From Eoetvoesia sp035555955 (GTDB taxonomy: Bacteria; Pseudomonadota; Gammaproteobacteria; Burkholderiales; Burkholderiaceae_B): a DNA stretch of 64,000 bases. The notes beneath the pieces are model-generated. The model had not been told where the DNA came from. It was given only the letters and a program-made list of their open reading frames with translations, and did not search any database. This document shows positions 42,519-51,295 of this stretch, in pieces; positions within the stretch are counted from its first letter, which is position 1, and each line of letters starts with the position of its first letter. The stretch lies in contig NZ_DATMGA010000055.1 in NCBI RefSeq assembly GCF_035555955.1, forward strand, positions 1-64,000. Reading direction: 5' to 3'. The translations under genes were made by a program, and so were the position numbers.

Positions 42519-44627
42519 ATGTATTTAGGTATCGATATCGGGGGCACGTTCACGGATCTCGTGCTCATGGACGAAGAGGGCCGCGTAAGCACGACCAAGG
42601 CGCTGACCACGCCGGGAAACCTGGAGGCAGGCTTGTTCGAGGCCATAGACTACGCGGCGCAGGGCAAGGGGCTGTCCACCGGGCAACTGCTTGCCCGCAT
42701 CACGACTTTCGGTCATGGAACGACGCAGGCGACCAACGCCCTGATCGAGCGCGATGGCGCGCTGACGGGCCTGATCACGACGAAGGGGTTTGGCGATACG
42801 CTCGCGCTGCAGCGCCTGAAAGGCTTTACGGCGGGGATACCCTCCACCCAACTGGGCTGGTACAGCCGCCGCCGGTATCCTCAACCGCTGGTGCCGCGGC
42901 ATCTGGTTGAAGAGGTGACCGAGCGCGTCGACTATGCCGGAAGGGTGATTCTGCCTTTGGACGAGTCCGAGGTTCGAGCCGCCATAGCGCGCTTGCTCGA
43001 GCAAGGCGTCCAGACGTTCGCGGTGTCGCTGCTCTGGTCGTTCAGGCATCCGGCGCATGAGTTGAGAATACGCGAGCTGATCCGCGAGCAGGCTCCCGAC
43101 GCCTACGTCAGCGTGTCGTGCGAGGTGGCGCCGTCCATCGGCGAATACGAGCGCACGGCAACCACGGCCATGAACAGCTATCTGGCGCTCAAGGTGGTGG
43201 CCTATCTGCGCAAGGTGGATGGCCTGTTGCGCGAGCAGGGCTTCAAGGGCAACTTCTTCGTGCTGAACAGCGCGGGCGGTGTCATGCCCGCCGACGAGGC
43301 GGCCAATCGCCCCGTCGCCCTGGTGACCAGCGGACCGACGGGCGGCGTCATGGGATCGCTGGAGCTTGCAACGGCCATGGGTCTTCGCAATGTCATCACC
43401 ACCGACATGGGCGGCACCAGCTTCGATGTGGCGCTGATCGTCGATGGCGTTCCCATTGTTTCCGTCAACCACGAGGCGGGCGGCTTTCATTTGTCTTCTC
43501 CCATGATCGACATCCGCGCCATCGGCGCCGGTGGCGGGTCGATAGCGCGAGTCGAGCAAGGGCAGCTGCGCGTCGGCCCTGAAAGCGCCAGCGCCCGGCC
43601 CGGGCCCGTTTGCTACGGGCGCGGCGGAACCCGCGTCACGACGACCGATGCCGACGTGGTGCTGGGCATCATCGATCCCGACAATTTTCTGGGCGGACGC
43701 ATGAAGCTCGACCGCCGCGCCGCCGAGGCGGCGATAGACGAACAAATCGCCAGGCCGCTGGGCCTGTCGGTGTATGAGGCCGCCGCGGGCATACGCCGCA
43801 TCGTCGACGATCACATGGCGGATACGCTGCGCGAGGTAACCGTTGGCCGGGGCCATGATCCGCGCGACTTTACCCTGTTTGCCTATGGCGGAGCCGGCCC
43901 GGTGCATTGCGCGGGCTTCGGCGCGGAACTCGGAGTGCGGCGCATCGTCGTGCCGGCCACCAGCATGGTGCACTCGGCCTACGGGGCCTTGGCCTCGGAC
44001 GTCCACTACAGCTCGGAGCGCAGCGAACCCATGTCCGGCGGCGGTGCAGGCAAGGCGCCCTGGGAGGGCCTGGATGCCGGTCGCATCGAGGAAATCTTCG
44101 GCGATCTGGAAAGCGAGGCGCTCGAGGGCGTCCTGCGTTCGGGCGTGGCCAGGGACGATACCGAGGTGGCGCGCAGCGTCGCCATGCGCTATCGCCGCCA
44201 GGTACATGATCTGCTCATTCCCTTTCCCGATGGGGAAATCGGTCCCGAGAGTGTGCGCGCGGTGGTGGAAAGATTCGAGAACGCCTACGAGGGCGCATAC
44301 GGCAAAGGATCGGGATTCCGCGACGCGGGCGTCGAGATCAGCGCTTTCCATGTCAATGTCGTGGGCCGGCTGAAAAAGCCGGATCTTGTCGCCAATTCTC
44401 CCGATCAGGCGGCCAGGCCGGCCTCGAGGGAGGTGTTCGAGCCGCGCCAGTGCGTGGCGGTGAAAGCGCTGATCTGGCAATGGCTGGATCTGCCGGTGGG
44501 CCAGGTGGTCGACGGGCCCGCCGTCATCGAGCATCCCGAAACCGCCGTTTATGTAGGCGCCGGGCAATCCGCCAGCCTGGACGCCGCCGGCAACCTTTTG
44601 ATCGATATCCAGGAGACGCAGGAATGA
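42519..44627 (+). CDS. Hydantoinase A/oxoprolinase-type subunit (acetone-carboxylase beta-like)
   Basis: 702-residue HyuA-family protein with an actin-like ATPase fold: MYLGIDIGGTFTDLVLMDEE, HGTTQATNALIERDGALTGL, ITTDMGGTSFDVALI and FAYGGAGPVHCAGFGAELGV. The family includes ATP-dependent hydantoinases, 5-oxoprolinases and the beta subunits of acetone and acetophenone carboxylases. The linked HyuB gene ends in an acetone-carboxylase-gamma-like tail, which favours a carboxylase. GGAG 8 nt before ATG 42519 decides the start; an open frame from 42450 is shorter on evidence. Confidence 0.88.
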   Translation: MYLGIDIGGTFTDLVLMDEEGRVSTTKALTTPGNLEAGLFEAIDYAAQGKGLSTGQLLARITTFGHGTTQATNALIERDGALTGLITTKGFGDTLALQRLKGFTAGIPSTQLGWYSRRRYPQPLVPRHLVEEVTERVDYAGRVILPLDESEVRAAIARLLEQGVQTFAVSLLWSFRHPAHELRIRELIREQAPDAYVSVSCEVAPSIGEYERTATTAMNSYLALKVVAYLRKVDGLLREQGFKGNFFVLNSAGGVMPADEAANRPVALVTSGPTGGVMGSLELATAMGLRNVITTDMGGTSFDVALIVDGVPIVSVNHEAGGFHLSSPMIDIRAIGAGGGSIARVEQGQLRVGPESASARPGPVCYGRGGTRVTTTDADVVLGIIDPDNFLGGRMKLDRRAAEAAIDEQIARPLGLSVYEAAAGIRRIVDDHMADTLREVTVGRGHDPRDFTLFAYGGAGPVHCAGFGAELGVRRIVVPATSMVHSAYGALASDVHYSSERSEPMSGGGAGKAPWEGLDAGRIEEIFGDLESEALEGVLRSGVARDDTEVARSVAMRYRRQVHDLLIPFPDGEIGPESVRAVVERFENAYEGAYGKGSGFRDAGVEISAFHVNVVGRLKKPDLVANSPDQAARPASREVFEPRQCVAVKALIWQWLDLPVGQVVDGPAVIEHPETAVYVGAGQSASLDAAGNLLIDIQETQE

Positions 44628-46801
44628 AAACCTCCACCACCCACAACGTCGATGCGATCAGTTTCGAGGTCATCCGCAACAAGCTGCAGGCCATCACGGA
44701 AGAGCAGGCCATTACGCTGAAGTCGGTATCGGGCTCGCCGGTCGTGACGGAAGCCACCGATTTCAACAACGGCTTGTACCTGGCCGACGGCTCCATCGTG
44801 ACCATGGGGCCCCAGGTGATCTTCCATACGGGAACGATGTCCACGGTCATCAAGAGCATCATCGACGACTTCCGGCCCGAGGACATCCGGGACGGCGACA
44901 TGTTCATCCTCAACGACCCCTACAAGGGCGCCATCCACCAGCCTGACGTTTCCATCGTGGCTCCTATCTTCCACGACGGCCGGCATATAGCATGGTCCGG
45001 TTCCTGCGCGCACCAGCTCGACATGGGCGGCATGAATTTCGGCAGCTGGGGCATAGGCGCAACCGAAGTCCAGCAGGAGGCCGTGCTGATCCCCGGTGTG
45101 CGCATTGTGGAGCAAGGCGTGCTGCGCGACGACCTGTGGCGCATGATCATGGGCATGACGCGGCTGCCGCACATGCTCGGCCTGGATTTGAAGGCCATGA
45201 TCGCCGCAAACAACGTGGCGGCCAAGCGCCTGGGCGAGCTGATGGATCGTTATGGGGCCGGCACCGTCGAGCAGGTCATGCACGAGGAGATCGCCAGCAG
45301 CGAACGCAGCCTGCGTGAGCGCTTGCGGTCCATCCCCGACGGGAAGTTCCGCGCGCGCGACTATATCGAGCATGACGGCCACACCAACGAGCTGTTCCAG
45401 GTCGTGCTCACCGTCACCAAGCAGGACGATACGCTGACCTTCGATCTGGAAGGTACTTCGCCGCAGGCCGGCGGGTTCATCAACTGCACCATGTCGGGGC
45501 TGCGCGGCGCATTGTTCACCGGCCTGCTGCCCATTCTCGGGTATGACATGCGCTGGAACGACGGCGTCATGCGGCCGGTCGTCGTCAAGGCGCCGGAAGG
45601 AATCCTGTGCAATGCCACGCGGCCCGCGCCTACCTCGTCGGGCACCATCTCGGCGGCGTGGATTGTCATGAACACGGCTGTCGCGGCGCTGTCGCGCATG
45701 GTGGCCTGCTCTCCGGATCTCATGCGCGAAGGCCAGGCGGTAACCAAGGGCCACATGATGGTCATGACGCTCGCCGGCCAGGGGCGCGACGGCGAACCCT
45801 TCGGCACCTTCCTGCTGGATTCCACGGCGGGGGGCGGCGGGGCCTTCATCGACCACGATGGGCTGGACGGCTCCGGGGACTACGTCGTGCCGCAGCCGAC
45901 CATTGCGAATGTCGAAGTCAACGAGGCTTATGGCCCTTATCTGTATTTGTACCGTTCCTTCGTGCCGGATACCGGAGGCCCGGGCGAACGGCGCGGAGGG
46001 GCCGGGGTGGGGCTGGCCGTTACGCCCTACGACACGGACAGCCTGAACGCCATGATGCTGGGACACGGCGTGGAGGTGCCCAATTCGATCGGCCTGCACG
46101 GCGGGCTGCCCGGCGCTTGCGGCAAGAACCTGCGGCGGATCGGTGGAGGCGATATCGCGGCGCTCGCCAGCCGCTATACCAGCACGGCATCGCTGCTGGC
46201 GGACGAGCGGACAGAGTCGCTGTGCGCCAAGCCGGGACGCATGCGCCTGGCGGCGGGGGACGTGCTTGCCTACACCTTCCAGGGAGGCGGCGGATACGGG
46301 GATCCGCTGCTGCGGAACCCGGAAGCCGTGGCTGCCGATGTGAAAAGCGGCCTGGTAAGCCGCGCGGCGGCATCGCTGCGCTATGGCGTCGTATTGACGG
46401 ACGACGGCGCCGTGGATTTCCCGGCCAGTGTGCGCCAGCGCGACCAACTGCGGTCGGCCCGGATCGGTGGCAAGAAGCCGGCCCGGCCGCTGCCTTCACC
46501 CCAAACGGCGGCTCCCGTTCCCGCGGTAAGCGTCAACGGCGCCGGAAGTTTCGTCTGCCGCTGCGGCGCGGAGCTGGGGCGGATGGATGGCAACTGGAAG
46601 AAGCACGCCGCCACGCGGCGGCTGGCCGCCGCCGATATCGGCGAGCACCTGAAATTGCATGAGGAGCTGGAGATGCGCGAATTCAGCTGCCCGTCGTGCG
46701 CCACTCTGCTGGAGCTGGAGGTGGTTCGCAAAGACAGCGCTTCGCTGCATGACGTAGAACTGAAGGTATCAGAAGAAATTTTAGAACCCACGGAGACATA
46801 A
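44624..46801 (+). CDS. Hydantoinase B-type subunit fused to an acetone-carboxylase-gamma-like zinc tail
   Basis: 725 residues. The HyuB domain (about 10-600) shows FEVIRNKLQAITEEQAITLK, DPYKGAIHQPDVSIVAPIF and GGAGVGLAVTPYDTDSLNAM with FQGGGGYGDPL near its end. After a Pro-rich linker, residues about 640-725 hold Cys645/Cys647 (FVCRCGAEL) and Cys689/Cys692 (REFSCPSCATLLELEV), the pattern of acetone carboxylase gamma subunits, which bind zinc and are normally separate. HyuA and this protein would make a complete carboxylase in two chains. Overlaps the HyuA stop by 4 bp (ATGA). Confidence 0.88.
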   Translation: MKTSTTHNVDAISFEVIRNKLQAITEEQAITLKSVSGSPVVTEATDFNNGLYLADGSIVTMGPQVIFHTGTMSTVIKSIIDDFRPEDIRDGDMFILNDPYKGAIHQPDVSIVAPIFHDGRHIAWSGSCAHQLDMGGMNFGSWGIGATEVQQEAVLIPGVRIVEQGVLRDDLWRMIMGMTRLPHMLGLDLKAMIAANNVAAKRLGELMDRYGAGTVEQVMHEEIASSERSLRERLRSIPDGKFRARDYIEHDGHTNELFQVVLTVTKQDDTLTFDLEGTSPQAGGFINCTMSGLRGALFTGLLPILGYDMRWNDGVMRPVVVKAPEGILCNATRPAPTSSGTISAAWIVMNTAVAALSRMVACSPDLMREGQAVTKGHMMVMTLAGQGRDGEPFGTFLLDSTAGGGGAFIDHDGLDGSGDYVVPQPTIANVEVNEAYGPYLYLYRSFVPDTGGPGERRGGAGVGLAVTPYDTDSLNAMMLGHGVEVPNSIGLHGGLPGACGKNLRRIGGGDIAALASRYTSTASLLADERTESLCAKPGRMRLAAGDVLAYTFQGGGGYGDPLLRNPEAVAADVKSGLVSRAAASLRYGVVLTDDGAVDFPASVRQRDQLRSARIGGKKPARPLPSPQTAAPVPAVSVNGAGSFVCRCGAELGRMDGNWKKHAATRRLAAADIGEHLKLHEELEMREFSCPSCATLLELEVVRKDSASLHDVELKVSEEILEPTET

Positions 46802-46803
46802 TC

Positions 46804-47862
46804 ATGAACCATAAGATATTGAGCGGCGCCCTGCTGCTGGCAGCGGCGGCGTTTTCCTCGGCGGCGCCCGCCGCCGATGATCCGGCTGCGGCCGTTGCCA
46901 AGGCCAAGGCGCCGGTGGTCCAGTGGCAGGCGCCGCCTGCCGCGCCCGCCCCGGCCAAGGGCAAGACTATCTATGTCGTCACCTGCACATCCCAGGGCAT
47001 AGGTTGCGTGCGGGCCGCCAACGGCGCCAAGGAAGCCGGCGAAAAACTCGGCTGGACGGTACGCGTCATCGACGGCAAGGGCGACCCCGGCACCTGGAAT
47101 AGTGCAATACAGTCCGCGATTGCCGCGGGCGCCAATGGCATCATCATCGATGCCGTTCCCCCCATGCTGGTGGGCGATGGGCTGGCCCGCGCCGCCGCCG
47201 CGAAGATTCCGGTCGTATCCATCTTCAACCCGCCGCCCGATGCGGGCAGCCCGGTTTTCGCGTACGTGCGGCCCGATCACAGGGCGCAGGGCGTCCTGAT
47301 GGCGAAATGGGTGGCGGCAGATTCCGGTGGAAATGCCAATATCCTCGTTGTTGAAGACAAGGAATTTCCAGAGCTGAACGAGAGGGTGGCTGGATTCAAG
47401 GCCGAGATCGTCCAGTGCGGCCAGTGCAAGATCGTGGGCAGCATCGAGTCCACCATCGGCACCATGGCGCAGCGCCTGCCGGGCGCTGTGGCGGCGGAAC
47501 TGATGCGCAAGGCCAAGGCGGACTACATTGTGGCGCCTTTCGATTCCAACGCCTTCTTCGTGACAGAAGGGGTGCGCCAGGCCGGCAGGAGCGGCAAGGT
47601 CAAGGTGGCCGGCTACGAAGGCGATCCCCAGGCCATACAGGCCATTCGCGCGGGCACCCAGGCCATGACGATAGCCAATCCGGCGGAATGGATGGGGTGG
47701 CAGGCCATCGACGAGATGAATCGTGCGTTCGGCAAGGCCAAGCCCGCGAACATACCCGTGGCGTTCCGCCTGATCGATCGCAGCAACGCGCCCGCCACGA
47801 AGGGCTGGCTGGGCGACGTCGACTTCAGGGCCGACTATGAAAAGTTGTGGGGCAAGAAGTGA
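46804..47862 (+). CDS. Ribose-type ABC transporter substrate-binding protein
   Basis: 352-residue periplasmic binding protein of the RbsB/LacI fold (Peripla_BP_4). A signal peptide ends near SSAAPAADD; then comes a Pro/Ala-rich linker and the core (VVTCTSQGIGCVRAANGAKE; AIAAGANGIIIDAVPP; KVAGYEGDPQAIQAIRAGTQ). Two Cys in the first strand and CGQC later could form disulfides. Ligand unknown; the surrounding enzymes suggest an alcohol, polyol or sugar-like compound. It starts 2 nt after the HyuB stop. Confidence 0.88.
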   Translation: MNHKILSGALLLAAAAFSSAAPAADDPAAAVAKAKAPVVQWQAPPAAPAPAKGKTIYVVTCTSQGIGCVRAANGAKEAGEKLGWTVRVIDGKGDPGTWNSAIQSAIAAGANGIIIDAVPPMLVGDGLARAAAAKIPVVSIFNPPPDAGSPVFAYVRPDHRAQGVLMAKWVAADSGGNANILVVEDKEFPELNERVAGFKAEIVQCGQCKIVGSIESTIGTMAQRLPGAVAAELMRKAKADYIVAPFDSNAFFVTEGVRQAGRSGKVKVAGYEGDPQAIQAIRAGTQAMTIANPAEWMGWQAIDEMNRAFGKAKPANIPVAFRLIDRSNAPATKGWLGDVDFRADYEKLWGKK

Positions 47863-49400
47863 TGGCCGATACGCCGTGGGCCTTGCAGGTTCGCGGCCTC
47901 AAGAAGAGCTATGGCTCGGCCGTGGCGCTGGCCGGCGCCGATTTCGAGTTGGGGCCATGCGAGATCCATGCCCTGCTCGGCGAGAACGGCGCCGGAAAAT
48001 CCACCCTGATCAAGGTGCTGGCCGGTCTGTTGCGGCCCGACGAAGGCGAGATCCAGGTGTCGGGGCGCGATTGGCCCGCTGTGGCGACACCCCGCGATGC
48101 GGCGTCGTTCGGACTGCGGTTCGTTCACCAGGATCTTGGCCTGGTCGATGCCCTGAGCGTGCTCGACAATGTGGCGATCGAAACGGGCTACGTGACTCGC
48201 AAGGGGGGATTGATCGACTTTCCGGCGACCAGCCGGGCGGTATCCGAACGCTTGAGAGCGCTTGGCTCCGACATCGATCCTGGCCGATTGGTCGGCGACT
48301 TGTCGCAGGCGGAGAAGGTCATTACGGCCATCGCCCGCGCATTGGCCGGCCAGGCCAGAATCATTGTGCTCGACGAGGTGACGGCAAGCCTGCCGGCGCC
48401 GGAGGCGACGCGTCTGCATGGTGTGATCCGGCGCACCCGGGAGCAGGGCGTTTCGGTTGTTTTCGTAACGCATCGCATCGAGGAAATCTTCGGCCTGTGC
48501 GACCGGGCCACGGTGTTTGCCGATGGCTGCCGGGTGGCCAGTGCGGCGCTCGATCAGGTGGATCATGCGCAGATCGTTCGCTGGATCGTCGGCCGTGACG
48601 TGCAGCATCGAGCCAAGCCTGCGGCGTCCATGGCCCGGGCGGCATGCGTGCAGGCGCGGGGCTTGCTCGGCAAGGGCCTGAACAGCCCGCTGGATTTCGA
48701 GGTGGGCTGTGGCGAGGTATTGGGCATTACCGGGCTGGTGGGGTCGGGCTATGAAGCCGCCGCGCATTGGCTGGCTGGCGTGGGCAAGCCGGAAGCCGGC
48801 TCGTTCATGCTGGATGGGCAGGTGCTGCCGCTTGGCGATGCCGGTGCGTTGCGTGTCCATGGCTATCAAGTCATAAGCGGCGAGCGCGCGGCCAGCGTCT
48901 TTCCGGGGCTGACTGTCCGGGAAAATATTTTCGCGCTGGCCAAGCATGGGCGCGCGGGATCCATTTCCGCGGAACGGCGTCGCTGCGCTGAATTGATACG
49001 GCGGTTCGGAATACAGCCGGACGAGTGCGGCGAGCTGGAAATAGGGATGCTGTCGGGCGGCAACCAGCAAAAGGTCTTGTTCGCCAGGGCGCTGGAAAGC
49101 ACTCCCCGGGCGCTGCTGATGATCGATCCGACCGCGGGCGTGGATATCGGCGCGCGCGCCGAACTGTACGACCTGCTCCGGCGGGAGACCGCGCGCGGCA
49201 TGGCGGTAATTCTGGCGTCCAGCGATTTCGAGGAAATCGAATCGCTTGCCGATCGCGCGCTGGTGCTTGCCAATGGCAGTCCGGTGGCGTTGCTGGAGGG
49301 CGCGGCCCTGACCCAGTCGCGGCTCGTCTACGAGGCGCTAAAGCCGGTCGACGCTCAAAGAACAAGCGCGCAGGCCGATGACAAGGAGATACCAAGATGA
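47862..49400 (+). CDS. Ribose-type ABC transporter tandem ATPase with degenerate second domain
   Basis: 512 residues, two ABC domains as in RbsA. Domain 1 has Walker A LLGENGAGKSTL and Walker B IIVLDEVTASL, but its signature reads LSQAEK. Domain 2 has a normal signature MLSGGNQQKVLFARAL, a degenerate Walker A region (GLVGSGYEAAAHWL, usual for the family) and a Walker B that reads ALLMIDPTAGVD, so the metal-binding Asp is Ile421 and the catalytic Glu is Asp422. ATP hydrolysis should rest on domain 1. The ATG at 47862 shares TGATG with the binding-protein stop. Confidence 0.9.
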   Translation: MADTPWALQVRGLKKSYGSAVALAGADFELGPCEIHALLGENGAGKSTLIKVLAGLLRPDEGEIQVSGRDWPAVATPRDAASFGLRFVHQDLGLVDALSVLDNVAIETGYVTRKGGLIDFPATSRAVSERLRALGSDIDPGRLVGDLSQAEKVITAIARALAGQARIIVLDEVTASLPAPEATRLHGVIRRTREQGVSVVFVTHRIEEIFGLCDRATVFADGCRVASAALDQVDHAQIVRWIVGRDVQHRAKPAASMARAACVQARGLLGKGLNSPLDFEVGCGEVLGITGLVGSGYEAAAHWLAGVGKPEAGSFMLDGQVLPLGDAGALRVHGYQVISGERAASVFPGLTVRENIFALAKHGRAGSISAERRRCAELIRRFGIQPDECGELEIGMLSGGNQQKVLFARALESTPRALLMIDPTAGVDIGARAELYDLLRRETARGMAVILASSDFEEIESLADRALVLANGSPVALLEGAALTQSRLVYEALKPVDAQRTSAQADDKEIPR

Positions 49401-50494
49401 AAATGACCACACGCCAAAGCGCAAGCCTCGGACTTCAGGCCGAGGTCAAGCGGGGCAAGGTCGAGACGGCGCCGAAAGCGACCCCGTCTCGCGCCGAAAT
49501 GCGGCAGGCCGCTGAAAGCGGCTTTTCCTGGCAGTTGAAAAACTGGGTGTCCAATTATGGATTGGTGCTGGTGCTGATCGGAGTCGTGGTTTTGTTCGCG
49601 CTGCTGCGTCCCGATACCTACCTTAGCGCCGGCAATGCCCGCATGATCGCCTCGACCAATGCCGTGCTTGCTTTGCTGGCATTGGCGGCTATCCCCCCGT
49701 TGATCTGCGGGCAATTCGACTTGTCCATCGGTTTTCAGATGGCGCTGGCTCAATCCCTGGCGGCCGGTCTGGTATTGCATGCCGGCATGAGCCCGGTCGC
49801 GGCCATCGCCATTGCGCTGGCCGCGGGCCTGTTGATCGGCGTCGTGAATGGGCTGCTGGTTGCCTATGGCGGGCTCAATGCGTTCATTACGACGCTGGCC
49901 ACCGGCATCGTCGTCCAGGGATGCACACAGTGGTATACGAACGGGGAATCGATTTTCGGCGCCTTGCCGTCGTGGTTTCTTGCCATGGGGCGGACCGACC
50001 TGGGCTTCGTGCCGCTGCCCCTGATTTACGTCCTGCTGGTGGGGGCATTGCTGTGGCTGCTTTTTGAATACACCACCTGGGGGCGGCGCGCTTTTGCAAC
50101 GGGGGGAAATGTTCGCGCGGCCGCCTTGACCGGCATCGATGTGCGCCGCATCAGTTTTCAGTGTTTTGTCCTGGCCTCGCTGTTGTCCGCGCTGGCCGGC
50201 GTATTGTCGACCAGCATCCTGGGCTCGGCGAATCCGAACATCGGCGGCAATTTCCTGCTGCCCGCATTTGCCGCCGCTTTCCTGGGCGCCACCAGCATTC
50301 GGCCCGGCCGCTTCAACGCGCCAGGCACCGTGCTGGCCGTCTATGTGCTGGCGGCGGGCATCAACGGCTTGCAGCAGCTTGGCGCCGATTTCTACATCGA
50401 GCAGTTCTTCAATGGGCTGGCCCTTCTCATTGCCATTTCTCTTCCCAGGTGGTCCGCATGGCGACTTGCCCTCGTGAGCCGGCTGAGGCGTTGA
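49397..50494 (+). CDS. Ribose-type ABC transporter permease with repeat-derived N terminus
   Basis: 365-residue RbsC-like inner-membrane protein with about nine helices; LICGQFDLSIGFQMALAQSL, NGLLVAYGGLNAFITTLATG and GGNVRAAALTGIDVRRISF are family marks. The first about 50 residues are an extra polar, basic extension (MTTRQSASLGLQAEVKRGKV and onward), and 78 bp of its coding DNA (49403-49480) recur at 55472-55549 outside any gene. The start overlaps the ATPase stop by 4 bp. Last gene of the catabolic run; a hairpin follows. Confidence 0.9.
   Translation: MKMTTRQSASLGLQAEVKRGKVETAPKATPSRAEMRQAAESGFSWQLKNWVSNYGLVLVLIGVVVLFALLRPDTYLSAGNARMIASTNAVLALLALAAIPPLICGQFDLSIGFQMALAQSLAAGLVLHAGMSPVAAIAIALAAGLLIGVVNGLLVAYGGLNAFITTLATGIVVQGCTQWYTNGESIFGALPSWFLAMGRTDLGFVPLPLIYVLLVGALLWLLFEYTTWGRRAFATGGNVRAAALTGIDVRRISFQCFVLASLLSALAGVLSTSILGSANPNIGGNFLLPAFAAAFLGATSIRPGRFNAPGTVLAVYVLAAGINGLQQLGADFYIEQFFNGLALLIAISLPRWSAWRLALVSRLRR
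49403..49480. repeat. 78-bp dispersed repeat, copy A (coding)
   Basis: Begins ATGACCACACGCCAAAGCGC and aligns without gaps to 55472-55549, with about 14 differences in 78 positions by eye. In this copy it encodes residues 3-28 of the permease. Similarity stops sharply at both ends. Confidence 0.8.
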
Positions 50495-50495
50495 T

Positions 50496-50511
50496 CCGGC
50501 CCGTGGGCCGG
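50496..50511 (+). terminator. Hairpin after the ABC permease, probable terminator
   Basis: CCGGCCC-GT-GGGCCGG begins 2 nt after the permease stop and is followed by TTGTATG. The stem is strong but the T run is poor, so termination may be partial. It marks the end of the catabolic run. Confidence 0.5.
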
Positions 50512-50587
50512 TTGTATGCCGGCCTGCCTGGCTCTATGATGGAAGAACCCGCCTAGCGCTGGAGCAGCGGGAAATCGGGAGCGGGAC

Positions 50588-51265
50588 ATGAAGATTTTGA
50601 TGGTGCTGACTTCGCACGGAAAACTGGGCGCTACCGGACGCCGTACCGGATTCTGGCTGGAAGAGTTTGCGGCGCCTTATTATGCGTTCAAGGATGCCTT
50701 CGCCGAGGTGACGCTGGCCTCCCCGCTTGGGGGCCAGCCGCCGCTGGATCCCGCCAGCGACGACCCTGCTTCGCAAACCGAGTCCATCCGGCGCTTCAAG
50801 GCAGACGACAAGGCTCAGGCTGCGCTCGCGCAAACGCAGAAGCTGTCCGAAGTGTCCGCGTCGGATTACGATGCCGTGTTCTATCCTGGCGGCCATGGGC
50901 CGTTATGGGATCTGGCCGAGAACGCTTTTTCCATCGGCCTGATCAAGTCTTTCCTGGCTGAGGGCAAGCCCGTTGCGGCGGTTTGCCACGCGCCGGGGGT
51001 GCTGCGCCACGTCAAGGATGCCGACGGCAGCCCGCTGGTCAAGGGCAAGAACGTGACCGGCTTTTCCAATACGGAAGAAACCGCGGCCGGCCTGGCCGAT
51101 GTCGTGCCTTTCCTGGTCGAGGACATGCTCAAGAAAAACGGCGGTCATTACACCAAGGCCGGCGATTGGCAATCCCATTTCGTGGTGGACGGCTTGCTGG
51201 TTACCGGACAGAACCCGGCGTCCTCGGAGGCCACCGCCCAGGCGTTGCTCAAGCTGCTTGGGTGA
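50588..51265 (+). CDS. DJ-1/PfpI family protein (Hsp31-like)
   Basis: 225-residue class I glutamine-amidotransferase-fold protein. The nucleophile elbow AVCHAPGVLRHV holds the conserved Cys, with its partner Glu in RTGFWLEEFAAPYYAF and FYPGGHGPLWDLAE before it. This branch (Hsp31/YDR533-like) includes glutathione-independent glyoxalases and chaperones; its exact activity is not set by sequence. Its start is 94 bp after the transporter operon. Confidence 0.88.
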   Translation: MKILMVLTSHGKLGATGRRTGFWLEEFAAPYYAFKDAFAEVTLASPLGGQPPLDPASDDPASQTESIRRFKADDKAQAALAQTQKLSEVSASDYDAVFYPGGHGPLWDLAENAFSIGLIKSFLAEGKPVAAVCHAPGVLRHVKDADGSPLVKGKNVTGFSNTEETAAGLADVVPFLVEDMLKKNGGHYTKAGDWQSHFVVDGLLVTGQNPASSEATAQALLKLLG

Positions 51266-51275
51266 CGGGGCCGCC

Positions 51276-51289
51276 GGCGGGCGCCCGCC
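51276..51289. terminator. GC-rich palindrome between convergent genes, possible bidirectional terminator
   Basis: Perfect palindrome GGCGGGC/GCCCGCC in the 30-bp gap between the DJ-1-like gene and the convergent DUF427 gene, followed on the plus strand by CGGCTTTC. The T run is short, so the assignment is tentative. Confidence 0.35.
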
Positions 51290-51295
51290 CGGCTT

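Noticed and set aside
42525..44567. 680-codon open frame antisense to the HyuA gene
   Set aside because: It mirrors a strongly supported HyuA gene; the translation is Arg/His/Gly-rich with no domain, a usual artefact in GC-rich DNA.
44549..46447. 632-codon open frame antisense to the HyuB gene
   Set aside because: His/Arg-rich shadow of a well supported gene.
42519..46801. Naming the pair as true hydantoinase or 5-oxoprolinase
   Set aside because: The gamma-like zinc tail and the alcohol/aldehyde oxidoreductase context fit a ketone carboxylase better; no amidohydrolase or racemase for hydantoins is present.
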